The notes under the pieces: model-generated
Databases searched by the model: none
What the model was told of the DNA's origin: nothing
Seen by the model: the letters and a program-made list of their open reading frames with translations, nothing else
In this document: piece by piece, positions 7,302 through 15,431 of the stretch
Layout: each line of letters starts with the position of its first letter
Numbering within the stretch: position 1 is the stretch's first letter
Origin: DATMNI01 sp035570275
GTDB taxonomy: Bacteria; Acidobacteriota; Terriglobia; Bryobacterales; Bryobacteraceae
Assembly (NCBI GenBank): GCA_035570275.1
Contig: DATMNI010000336.1
Span: 1-40,360, forward strand
Direction: 5' to 3'
Length of the DNA stretch: 40,360 bases
Program-made: the position numbers and the translations under genes

Positions 7302-9641
7302 ATGAACGGCAGTCTCCAGCACGCGGCTCGGAGGCTTCTCTTTCTGCTGGCGGTGGTGCTGGCGCCCGCGGCCAGCGTATGCCAGGCGAAGCTCCAGATC
7401 ACCACCCAGAATCTGCCTTCCGGAATTGTGAGCGTGCCGTATTCGCAGGCCCTGACGGCCACGGATGGGAAACCGCCTTACGCGTGGTCCGTGTCCAACG
7501 GGGCACTGCCCGCGGGACTGGCGCTTAGCAGCGGTGGCGTTATCAGCGGAACCCCTCAAAGCAGCGGGACTTCCCAGTTCACGGCCAGAGTGCGGGATGA
7601 CGATGGCAATACCGACACGCAGGTCCTGCGGATTACAGTCAACTCCAACCCGGTGATCACCGCCACCTCCTTGCCGAACGGCACCGTGGGAAGGGCGTAC
7701 TCGCAGTCGATTCAAGCTTCGGGCGGATCGCCGCCTTATACATGGTCGGTGGCGGGCGGATCGCTGCCGGCGGGGTTGAGTCTGGCGGCGGGCGGGACCA
7801 TCTCAGGCACGCCGGGTAGTGCCGGATCGAGCGGCTTTACGGTGCGGGTGACGGATAGCGCGTCGGCATCCGCTACGGCCGTACTGTCGCTAACCATCAA
7901 CCCGCCGGCTTTGGGGATTACGACGTCGTCGCTGCCCGCCGGCACAGTCGGCGCTGCCTATTCGCAGGCGCTCGGAGCTTCCGGCGGATCGCCGCCGTAC
8001 TCGTGGTCCGTGGCGAGCGGATCGCTTCCGGCGGGGTTGAGTCTGGCAGCGGGCGGGACCATATCGGGCACGCCGGGCAGTGCCGGATTGAGCAGCTTCA
8101 CGGTGCGGGTGACGGACAGTGTGTCGGCATTCGCTACGGCCGCACTGTCGCTGACCGTCAACCCGCCGGGATTGGGGATTACGACATCGTCGCTGCCCGT
8201 CGGCACCGTCGGCGCTGCCTATTCGCAGGCACTCGGTGCGTCGGGCGGATCGCCGCCGTACTCGTGGTCGGTGGCGAGCGGATCGCTTCCGGCGGGGTTG
8301 AGCCTGGCAGCGGGCGGGACCATATCGGGCACGCCTGGCACTGCCGGATTGAGCAGCTTCACGGTGCGGGTGACGGACAGCGCGTCGGCGATCGCCACGG
8401 CCGCACTGTCGCTGACCGTCAACCCGCAGGTATTCGGGATTACGACGTCGTCGCTGCCCGCCGGCACGGTCGGCGCTGCCTATTCGCAGGCGCTCGGCGC
8501 TTCCGGCGGGTCGCCGCCGTACTCGTGGTCGGTGGCCAGCGGATCGCTTCCGGCGGGGTTGAGTCTGGCGGCGAATGGGACCGTAGCGGGCACCCCTGGC
8601 GGTGCCGGATTGAGCAGTTTCACGGTGCGGGTGACGGACAGCACGTCGGCATCCGCCACCGCCGCACTGTCGCTGACCATCAACCCGCCAGTATTGGGGA
8701 TTACGACGTCGTCACTAGCCGCCGGGACGGTCGGCGCTGCCTATTCGCAAACGCTCGGTGCTTCCGGCGGCGTACCGCCTTACGTCTGGACGGTAAAGAC
8801 GGGGCCGCTGCCGCCAGGCCTCGCGCTCGATCCGGCCAGCAACGCGATTGCTGGGACGCCGATTGCGAACGGCGCCTTCGCTTTCACGCTGCAGGTAGCG
8901 GACGCCAGCGGCGGATCGGCTGCGCGGATTTATACGCTGGCGGTGAGTCTGCCCCCGCCACCCGCCGTGAGCCTGAACGGTCTGCCGGACCCGGCGAATG
9001 CCGCCGCCCAACCGGCGTTCAACGTATCGCTGCCGGCACCCTACCCCGTGCCGCTCACGGGCCAGATCGTACTGACCTTCACCGCCGATGCGGAGGTACC
9101 AGTCGATGACCCAGCCGTCCAGTTCGCTACCGGCGGACGAACCTTGAATTTTACGATTCCTGCCGGCAGCACGACGGCGGTTTTTTCAGCTAGCCAGATG
9201 GCATTGCAGACCGGGACAGTGGCGGGCACGATCACTCTGACTCTTGGGCTGCAATCGGCCAAAGGCGAGGTGACGGCAACCTCGACGCGCACGCTGCACG
9301 TGCCTCGCGCCGCTCCGGTCGTGAGCACGGTGCGGGTGGTGCACACCGCGGGAGGATTCGAGCTGCACGTTACGGGTTACTCGACACCGCGACAGGTCAC
9401 GCAGGCCGCGGTCCAGCTCACGCCCTCGGCGGGGGGCAACCTGCAAACCACGCAACTGACGATCCCGCTGACCGACCTGGCCGGCAACTGGTATCAGAGC
9501 GCGGCCTCCAGCCAGTTCGGCAGCCAGTTCACGCTGGTGCTGCCATTCTCGATTCAGGGGGATGTGGCGGCAATCGACTCGGTGGGCGTCAGCCTGGTTA
9601 ACAACCAGGGAAGCTCGCCCGCGGTAAGCGCGAAATTCTGA
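7302..9641 (+). CDS. Secreted protein with six putative-Ig (He_PIG) modules
   Basis: About 779 residues. ATG 7302 is chosen because it places a classical signal peptide (RRLLFLLAVVLAPAASVCQA) at the N-terminus; an upstream in-frame start would bury it. Six modules of about 87 residues follow. Each has the pattern ITTSSLPAGTVGAAYSQALG, a PPYSWSV core and GLSL..GTISGTP, which is the He_PIG type of putative Ig domain found in surface and secreted proteins. Modules 3-6 are close to identical at DNA level. The last 230 or so residues are a different beta-rich domain (from PAVSLNGLPDPAN) without repeats. It is probably a cell-surface or secreted structural or binding protein, with unknown ligand. 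Confidence 0.85.
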   Translation: MNGSLQHAARRLLFLLAVVLAPAASVCQAKLQITTQNLPSGIVSVPYSQALTATDGKPPYAWSVSNGALPAGLALSSGGVISGTPQSSGTSQFTARVRDDDGNTDTQVLRITVNSNPVITATSLPNGTVGRAYSQSIQASGGSPPYTWSVAGGSLPAGLSLAAGGTISGTPGSAGSSGFTVRVTDSASASATAVLSLTINPPALGITTSSLPAGTVGAAYSQALGASGGSPPYSWSVASGSLPAGLSLAAGGTISGTPGSAGLSSFTVRVTDSVSAFATAALSLTVNPPGLGITTSSLPVGTVGAAYSQALGASGGSPPYSWSVASGSLPAGLSLAAGGTISGTPGTAGLSSFTVRVTDSASAIATAALSLTVNPQVFGITTSSLPAGTVGAAYSQALGASGGSPPYSWSVASGSLPAGLSLAANGTVAGTPGGAGLSSFTVRVTDSTSASATAALSLTINPPVLGITTSSLAAGTVGAAYSQTLGASGGVPPYVWTVKTGPLPPGLALDPASNAIAGTPIANGAFAFTLQVADASGGSAARIYTLAVSLPPPPAVSLNGLPDPANAAAQPAFNVSLPAPYPVPLTGQIVLTFTADAEVPVDDPAVQFATGGRTLNFTIPAGSTTAVFSASQMALQTGTVAGTITLTLGLQSAKGEVTATSTRTLHVPRAAPVVSTVRVVHTAGGFELHVTGYSTPRQVTQAAVQLTPSAGGNLQTTQLTIPLTDLAGNWYQSAASSQFGSQFTLVLPFSIQGDVAAIDSVGVSLVNNQGSSPAVSAKF
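7911..8954 (+). repeat. Four 261-bp tandem repeats encoding Ig modules
   Basis: Repeats begin at 7911, 8172, 8433 and 8694, exactly 261 bp (87 codons) apart. They are highly similar in bases as well as in protein. The preceding module (7653-7910) and the first one (about 7390-7650) are more diverged. This gradient points to recent duplication or gene conversion in the middle of the gene. Confidence 0.9.
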
Positions 9642-9649
9642 GGCGCGTT

Positions 9650-9712
9650 TGTGGGGCAGGTTGCCAACCTGCAGCGGATTGTTAATCCGCCTGCGCGATG
9701 CGGCAGCGAGCC
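9650..9712 (+). repeat. Dispersed twin-hairpin element, copy A
   Basis: Two small hairpins sit side by side: CAGGTTGCCAACCTG (9657-9671) and CGGATTGTTAATCCG (9675-9689), followed by a conserved flank to GCGAGCC. A second copy lies in inverse orientation at 29478-29540. This copy begins 9 bases after the stop of the Ig-module gene. Confidence 0.85.
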
Positions 9713-9745
9713 AGACTGCGTTTTGCAGCCTTGATCGTCGCCGCC

Positions 9746-9768
9746 AATCGATTCGCTTCAAATCGATT
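9746..9768. promoter_or_regulatory. Paired AATCGATT palindromes upstream of the TonB receptor
   Basis: The 8-bp palindrome AATCGATT occurs at 9746-9753 and 9761-9768, 15 bp apart. This is about 70 bases before the receptor start and would suit two dimers on roughly one face of the helix. Regulatory role is inference. Confidence 0.3.
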
Positions 9769-9837
9769 CCGAGCGGAATTAATCTAGTCTACCCCGACGC
9801 GAGCTAAGGTTCCCATCGGAAACGGCCGATATGTGCA

Positions 9838-11838
9838 GTGAAGACCATGCGACTGATTGTCCGTTCGTTCCGTTGTGTCTGCGCGCTGGGGTTGGCCACG
9901 CTCGCAGGTCGAAGCCAGACCGGCCTTGGCGATGCCAGCCTGGAGCAGCTTCTCAATGTGGAAGTGACCTCCGTATCCAAGAAAGAACAAAAGCTTTCGC
10001 AGACCGCCGCCGCTGTCTTTGTCATCAGCCAGGAAGACATCCGGCGCTCCGGAGCCGTACTGCTGCCGGATCTGCTGCGCATGGTGCCCGGCGTCCAGGT
10101 GGCCCAAATCGACGCCAACGCCTGGGCCATCACCATCCGTGGCTTCAACAGCCAGTATTCGAACAAAGTCCTGGTCCTGGTGGACGGGCGGTCGGTCTAT
10201 ACCCCTTCGTTTTCGGGTGTGTACTGGGACCAACTGGACATGCCGCTGGAAGATATCGAACGCATCGAGGTGATCCGCGGTCCCGGCGCCACCATGTGGG
10301 GGGCCAACGCCGTAAACGGGGTGATCAACATTATCACCAAGAACTCCAAGTCGACTCAGGGTGGGCTTGCCTCCGCAAGCGTTGGCACGGATGCCGATGC
10401 CCAAGGGCTGTTGCGTTATGGCGGACGGCTGGGGCAGGGTTCGGGGGACGGCGCCACTTACCGGGTTTTCGCCAAGTACACGCGACAGGGCTCGGGGACT
10501 CTGGAGAATGGTTCGGACGGCGCCGACGGGTGGTCCCGCGTGCAGGGCGGGTTCAGAACCGATTGGAATCTGTCGCCGCGCGACGCGTTCCACGTCGAGG
10601 GCGACCTGTTTTCCAACCGTGAAAGCCAAACCAGACAAGCGTCATTTGTGACGGGGTCGCTTGACCCCTCTTTCAGACAGGACATCCGGACGGCAGGCGG
10701 AAGCCTGTTGTCCGGCTGGAGTCACACCTCCGCCAGCGGATCTGAAACCTCCGTAAAGGCGTACTACGATACCTACCGGCGCGACAATCTGGGAGAGCCG
10801 GAGTACCAGCGGACCTTCGATCTGAATGCTCAACAGCACCGGGTTGCCGGCCGCAACGACATCGTATTCGGACTGGGGTACCGGGCGCTCCTGACCGGAC
10901 TCCCGCCAGGCTATGCGTTTTCGCTGGTGCCGGCCAAACGCACGGATAGCCTGTATTCGGCATTCTTGCAGGACGAGATTCGTCTTGCCGACACTCTCTG
11001 GCTTACTCTGGGCTCCAAGGTGGAGCATAATGCGTACACGGGTTTCGAATATGAGCCCAGCGCGCGGCTGGCATGGGCTCCCAGCACCAGGCACACCCTC
11101 TGGGCCGCGGCATCCAGAGCCATTCGCCAGCCCTCACGCGAGGAGGTGGGCATCGTTGCGGACCTCGCCGACATTCCCCTGGACGCCACCACCACGATGG
11201 CCCTCCGGCTATATGGCAACCCCCGCCTGCATTCCGAAGAACTCCGGGACTTTGAAACCGGCTACCGGAGCCAACTGACTAAACGCGTCTCGCTCGACTT
11301 GGCGGCGTTCCTCAGTTTTTACAACCATCTGTCAACCATCGAACCACAAAGCCCTGTGGTGCATCCTGGACCGGCCGGGATCATCGTCGAAATACCTTCG
11401 GTTTATGCCAACCTGGGCCACTCAACCAACTACGGTGGTGAATTGGCCCTCAACTGGAATGTGAGTTCGCACTGGCGGCTTAGCCCCGCATGGACCGTCA
11501 TCCACGTCAACACGGGGCTGGACCCCATTTCGAAATCGGCGCCGTTTGCCGACAATGCGCCGCGCAACAGCTTTCAGATTCGTTCGCAACTCAACCTCAC
11601 GCGAAGGCTGAGCTGGGACCAGACTCTTTGGTGGAACCAAAGAGTGCCGGATGGATCTGTGGCCAGCCACGTCCGGCTGGATTCCATTTTGTCCTGGAAG
11701 GTTGGCGAACATACCCAGTTCAGCCTGGTGGGCCAGAACCTCGTGAGTCCGGCGTATCTCGAATTCGGCGACTCCGTCGGTGTTGTGGGAACCAGGGAGG
11801 GCCGCAGCATCTACGGAAAGATCACGTGGAAATTCTAA
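9838..11838 (+). CDS. TonB-dependent outer-membrane receptor
   Basis: About 666 residues, in the usual 600-800 range. After a signal peptide comes the plug domain: VTSVSKKEQKLSQTAAAVFV, LPDLLRMVPGVQVAQ, a IRGFN motif and VLVDGRSVY...DIERIEVIRGPG...WGANAVNGVINIITK. A long beta-barrel ending in a terminal Phe (GKITWKF) follows. It lies in the outer membrane and would take up or sense a ligand using TonB energy. It lacks the N-terminal carboxypeptidase-like domain of the large acidobacterial receptors. GTG 9838 or ATG 9847 may be the start; neither has a clear ribosome binding site. Its end overlaps the YfiR-like gene, which points to a signalling rather than purely nutritional role. Confidence 0.9.
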   Translation: MKTMRLIVRSFRCVCALGLATLAGRSQTGLGDASLEQLLNVEVTSVSKKEQKLSQTAAAVFVISQEDIRRSGAVLLPDLLRMVPGVQVAQIDANAWAITIRGFNSQYSNKVLVLVDGRSVYTPSFSGVYWDQLDMPLEDIERIEVIRGPGATMWGANAVNGVINIITKNSKSTQGGLASASVGTDADAQGLLRYGGRLGQGSGDGATYRVFAKYTRQGSGTLENGSDGADGWSRVQGGFRTDWNLSPRDAFHVEGDLFSNRESQTRQASFVTGSLDPSFRQDIRTAGGSLLSGWSHTSASGSETSVKAYYDTYRRDNLGEPEYQRTFDLNAQQHRVAGRNDIVFGLGYRALLTGLPPGYAFSLVPAKRTDSLYSAFLQDEIRLADTLWLTLGSKVEHNAYTGFEYEPSARLAWAPSTRHTLWAAASRAIRQPSREEVGIVADLADIPLDATTTMALRLYGNPRLHSEELRDFETGYRSQLTKRVSLDLAAFLSFYNHLSTIEPQSPVVHPGPAGIIVEIPSVYANLGHSTNYGGELALNWNVSSHWRLSPAWTVIHVNTGLDPISKSAPFADNAPRNSFQIRSQLNLTRRLSWDQTLWWNQRVPDGSVASHVRLDSILSWKVGEHTQFSLVGQNLVSPAYLEFGDSVGVVGTREGRSIYGKITWKF

Positions 11839-12443
11839 CCACTTGCGCGACCGTATCGTCCTGGCTGTTTCGGCTGTTAGCGCTCTTGCTGGCGCTTCAG
11901 GTCTGTCCGGACCTTCTGGCAGCCACCAATCCGGCCACCAATACGGCCAACGAATACGCACTCAAAGCGGCGTTTCTGTACAAGTTCGCCAGTTTCGTGG
12001 TCTGGCCGGATTCCAATGCGTCGGAGCCGCTTTGCATCGGCGTGGCGGGGGACGACCCGTTTGGCTCCGCGTTGGACGAAGTAGTGAAGGGCAAGTCCAT
12101 CAATGGGCGGACCTTCGAGATCCGCCGCTTCGCACCGGGACAGATGCCGGGCAACTGCCAGATCCTTTTCATCAGCGGGTCGGAGAAAAACGGGTCGGAG
12201 AAAAACGGATCGGAGAAAAAGAAGTTGCCCGCCGTCCTGGACCACGTGCAGGGTGTTCCCATACTGACGGTGGGAGATATGGCCGGCTTCTGTGAAAGCG
12301 GCGGGATGATCCGTCTTGGTCTGGAGGACAACCGCATAATCATTGAAATCAACCCCGCCGCGGCGGAAAAGGCCGGACTTCAGTTGAGCTCCAAGCTGCT
12401 CGGCGTAGCCAGGATCGTCCGGTCGGCACGAAACGCCAAATGA
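11826..12443 (+). CDS. YfiR-like (DUF4154) periplasmic protein
   Basis: 205 residues. The signal peptide (LFRLLALLLALQVCPDLLAA) is followed by the YfiR/DUF4154 pattern: ANEYALKAAFLYKFASFVVW, LCIGVAGDDPFG, a CQILFIS motif, PILTVGDMAGFCESGGMI and the terminal LLGVARIV. In Pseudomonas, YfiR is a periplasmic repressor that binds the CHASE8 sensor region of the membrane cyclase YfiN. Here the partner is plausibly the CHASE8-like kinase encoded next. GTG 11826 overlaps the receptor stop by 13 bases, and the stop overlaps the kinase start as ATGA, so translation is probably coupled. A 15-bp triple repeat (12176-12220) inserts a SEKNG loop before the PILTVGD strand. Confidence 0.85.
   Translation: MEILTTCATVSSWLFRLLALLLALQVCPDLLAATNPATNTANEYALKAAFLYKFASFVVWPDSNASEPLCIGVAGDDPFGSALDEVVKGKSINGRTFEIRRFAPGQMPGNCQILFISGSEKNGSEKNGSEKKKLPAVLDHVQGVPILTVGDMAGFCESGGMIRLGLEDNRIIIEINPAAAEKAGLQLSSKLLGVARIVRSARNAK
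12176..12220 (+). repeat. 15-bp minisatellite in the YfiR-like gene
   Basis: CGGGTCGGAGAAAAA three times head to tail (12176, 12191, 12206), the third with one change. It encodes a charged SEKNG loop repeated in frame. Confidence 0.92.
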
Positions 12444-14422
12444 GCGCCCCTATGCACCGGTTGCGGAATCTTTCGATCAAGCACAAACTCCAGGCAATCA
12501 TTATGTCCACGGTGGTTGCGGCTCTGCTGGTGGCTTCCGCTGCGCAGTTGGTATCGGAAGCCTTCGGGCTGCGCGACTCCATGAAGGCTGGGTCGCACAT
12601 GCTGGCAGGGATGATCGGGGAAAACAGCACGGCGGCGCTGAGCTTCGGCGATCGAAACTCGGCGTACGAACTCCTGCAGGGCCTCAAAGCGCAACCGTCC
12701 GTGATAGCCGCCGCCATCTATTCCGCCGATGGCCGTGTCTTCGCCAGTTACGCGCGAGCCAGGGGCTCTGAAATTATCCCGGCTGGCGCCGGCGCCGACC
12801 GCGGCGCTTTCGAGAACGGCCGCCTGATCGTGGTTCATTCCGTGGTTCTGAATGGACAAGCGCTGGGCACTGTGTATATCTCCTCGGACCTGGCGGAAAT
12901 GCACCACCGGCTCATTGGGTCAATCGCCACCATACTCCTGATCCTGGCGGGTTCCGCGCTATTTGCGTACCTGCTGGGTTCCCGGCTTCAGAAACTCGTT
13001 TCGGGTCCGGTGATTCATCTGGTTGAGACCGCCAAAGCCGTAACTTTATTGCAGAACTTCGACATTCGCGCGCGCAAGACCGCCGATGACGAACTCGGGC
13101 TTCTGATCGACAGTTTCAACGAAATGCTCTCCGGGATTCAGCGCCGCGACCGTGAACTGCAGCAAAACCGGGACAGTCTGGAGGAAGAGGTGGCCGCGCG
13201 CACCGGCGACTTGCAGAAGGTCAACACGGAACTGGCCTCTGCCAGGGACCGGGCGGAAGAAGGCAGCCGCGCCAAAAGCGAATTCCTGGCCAACATGAGC
13301 CATGAAATCCGTACGCCCATGAACGGAATCATGGGCATGACCGAACTCGCGCTGGATACGGATCTGAGTTCCGAGCAACGCGAATATCTCGAGACGGTTT
13401 CGAGCTCAGCCAACAGCCTGCTGAGCATCGTAAACGATATTCTGGATTTTTCCAAGATCGAAGCCGGCAAGCTGGAACTCGAGGAGCGTCCATTCGACCT
13501 TCATAAACTCATTGAAGACACCACCAGGCCGGTGCGCGTAAACGCAGCCCGGAAAGGCCTCGAATTTCAGTGCGAAATCCATCCGGAGGTCCCGGAGTAC
13601 ATCTTGGGAGATTCCGTTCGCCTGGGTCAGGTACTTCTCAACCTTATTGGAAACGCTGTCAAATTCACGGAGCGTGGGACGATCGAGGTGGAAAGCTCGG
13701 TCCTGTCCAGACAGCGGGATACCATGGTAGTTGAATTCGCCGTGCGCGACACCGGAATCGGTATTCCAGCGGATAAGCAGCGCTACATCTTTGAGGCATT
13801 CTCCCAGGCCGACGGCTCCATGACACGCCGGTTTGGCGGCACGGGCCTCGGCTTGACGATCTCCGCCCGGCTGGTCGCGCTGATGGGAGGCTCCATTTGG
13901 GTCGAGAGCCGGCCGGGAAAAGGAAGCTGCTTTCGCTTCACGGCTCGCCTCAGAATCGCCGGGCAGCGAACTTCTTCGCCGGAACCGGCCGGGCGACCCG
14001 GGCCGCGGCATAGCGCGCAAGCGCTGCGAATCCTCCTGGCCGAGGATAATCCCGTCAATCGCCAGTTGGTTGTCCGGATCCTGGAGAAACATGGCCACCG
14101 GGTCTCGATCGCCGTCGATGGGCGGCAGGCCGTCGACGTTCTGGCCGGCCAGGAATTCGACGCCGTCCTGATGGACGTGCAAATGCCCGAATTGAATGGC
14201 CTGGAAGCCACGGCCGCGATTCGAAGAAATGAGCTCGTCAGCGGCCGCCACACCCCTATCATCGCGATGACCGCACACGCTATCAAGGGCGACCGGGAAG
14301 CATGCCTCGCCAGTGGCATGGACGGATATCTTTCCAAACCGGTCCGTGCCGCTGAATTACTCGACGCCCTGGACCGCATTCCAGTTCATACGGAAACCGT
14401 CCCAGCATTGGCGGTAGAATAA
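12440..14422 (+). CDS. Hybrid histidine kinase with CHASE8-like sensor
   Basis: 660 residues. Order: cytoplasmic start; TM1 (about 19-40); periplasmic CHASE8-like domain with GMIGENSTAALSFGD and IAAAIYSADGRVFASY; TM2 (about 158-180); HAMP; coiled coil; HisKA with phospho-acceptor His in NMSHEIRTPMNGIMGM (near residue 288); HATPase with N box (NLIGNAVKFTE), DTGIGI and GGTGLGL; C-terminal receiver with LLAEDN, phospho-acceptor Asp in LMDVQMP and Lys in SKPVR. In YfiN the same kind of sensor drives a GGDEF cyclase; here it drives a phosphorelay. No DNA-binding regulator or Hpt gene is adjacent, so the final output is encoded elsewhere. ATGA overlap with the YfiR-like gene supports one operon. 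Confidence 0.9.
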   Translation: MSAPMHRLRNLSIKHKLQAIIMSTVVAALLVASAAQLVSEAFGLRDSMKAGSHMLAGMIGENSTAALSFGDRNSAYELLQGLKAQPSVIAAAIYSADGRVFASYARARGSEIIPAGAGADRGAFENGRLIVVHSVVLNGQALGTVYISSDLAEMHHRLIGSIATILLILAGSALFAYLLGSRLQKLVSGPVIHLVETAKAVTLLQNFDIRARKTADDELGLLIDSFNEMLSGIQRRDRELQQNRDSLEEEVAARTGDLQKVNTELASARDRAEEGSRAKSEFLANMSHEIRTPMNGIMGMTELALDTDLSSEQREYLETVSSSANSLLSIVNDILDFSKIEAGKLELEERPFDLHKLIEDTTRPVRVNAARKGLEFQCEIHPEVPEYILGDSVRLGQVLLNLIGNAVKFTERGTIEVESSVLSRQRDTMVVEFAVRDTGIGIPADKQRYIFEAFSQADGSMTRRFGGTGLGLTISARLVALMGGSIWVESRPGKGSCFRFTARLRIAGQRTSSPEPAGRPGPRHSAQALRILLAEDNPVNRQLVVRILEKHGHRVSIAVDGRQAVDVLAGQEFDAVLMDVQMPELNGLEATAAIRRNELVSGRHTPIIAMTAHAIKGDREACLASGMDGYLSKPVRAAELLDALDRIPVHTETVPALAVE

Positions 14423-14491
14423 GGCTCGTTTCCGCTTCGAGGACCAATGGCCGTCACGGACCGGTAAACGCTTTTCGACCAAGGAGGATCT

Positions 14492-14527
14492 ATGCCACTG
14501 GTGGGCAGAATCACGGGAACAAGATAA
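14492..14527 (+). other. 11-codon open frame behind a near-perfect Shine-Dalgarno
   Basis: AAGGAGGATCT directly precedes ATG 14492, which opens MPLVGRITGTR and a stop. The spacing is ideal. This could be a leader peptide, the stump of a deleted gene or chance. The rest of 14423-14600 shows no other gene with support. An antisense open frame spans it but has no ribosome binding site or known domain. Confidence 0.25.
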
Positions 14528-14600
14528 AGCGATCCGGTGTCGAAATCCAGGTGCCCGATGTCGGTCTGATCGACTAACAGATTGGACACCGCACGGGCCT

Positions 14601-15311
14601 ATGACAAGACTCCTACCTGTTTCGCTTCTGGCACTTGGTGGCCTGATCGGATGCGCCCGACGTGCTCAGCCCAACTCCGCCTGCGAATGGCCGCACGAGA
14701 TTGCCACAGGTCCGCTGAACTCTAGTCAGGCATCGCAATTACGACGTCTCAGCGACGACGCAGAATTTGCGGAAGACCTGGCCATCCGCTATGCCGATGC
14801 ACGTCGCGGGCCGCACTCCGGCCACTTCGAAGGGATGCCTGAGTACGGGCGGACGCGAGATCAGTGCTTAACCGCGCTGTTTAAGGTCATTGGAAGCAGC
14901 CACGGCGTGACGGAGGAGCAGCTCCGCCGATCCCTCGGGCATCGCCGAACGAGCATGGACCTGGCCGTCATGGTTTCCTTTGTGTTGCTCTTCGGATTTG
15001 GTGCGAGTCTCGTGACTCGGCGAGTCGTCCGCAGATACCCTGCTGAGGACGGGTGGACCGGGCCGGCTGTGATGACGGCCTTCGCTGCCATCGCGGGCAG
15101 TATTTTCGGGGTTCTCGCTGGCGAACTATGGTCCCTTATGGTTGAGGACCTTCGAGTTGGTAATGGCCATCTGAGCTACCGAGTGGAACGCATCCCGTGG
15201 ACTCAACACCGCATTGGCCTTTTTCTTGGCAGCGCAGTTCTCATCGCGCTCATATCCGGCTTTCAATACCGGCGGGCTCATGTTCGGGGCACCGGCAACC
15301 GCACGCATTAG
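14601..15311 (+). CDS. Membrane lipoprotein of unknown function
   Basis: 236 residues with a lipoprotein-type signal (LLALGGLIGC, lipobox Cys at about residue 18). A soluble region of about 100 residues contains ADARRGPHSGHFEGMPEY and QCLTALFKVIGSSHGVT. Three membrane helices follow (near 120-140, 155-178 and 205-222). No enzyme motif is seen. A lipid anchor combined with helices is unusual; the Cys-containing segment could instead be an ordinary first helix. It is separated from the kinase operon by 178 bases and from the next gene by 120, so probably has its own promoter. Confidence 0.65.
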   Translation: MTRLLPVSLLALGGLIGCARRAQPNSACEWPHEIATGPLNSSQASQLRRLSDDAEFAEDLAIRYADARRGPHSGHFEGMPEYGRTRDQCLTALFKVIGSSHGVTEEQLRRSLGHRRTSMDLAVMVSFVLLFGFGASLVTRRVVRRYPAEDGWTGPAVMTAFAAIAGSIFGVLAGELWSLMVEDLRVGNGHLSYRVERIPWTQHRIGLFLGSAVLIALISGFQYRRAHVRGTGNRTH

Positions 15312-15431
15312 GGAGGTCATTGCAAAAAGGGCCGCACTCGCAGGGCGATTCGGTGTGAAGCGTCGGGCAGATCCTCCATCCGTAAATAAGCGGTCGTGGC
15401 GCAAACCGCGGCACACTACAATAGAGATTCT

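Noticed and set aside
7911..8954. CRISPR-like periodicity
   Set aside because: The 261-bp period is coding and in frame, with no short repeat/variable spacer pattern and no cas genes.
8003..9109. Long plus-strand open frame across the Ig-module repeats
   Set aside because: It is a shifted-frame shadow of the repetitive Ig gene. It has no signal peptide, domain or ribosome binding site, and is open only because the repeats are GC-rich and periodic.
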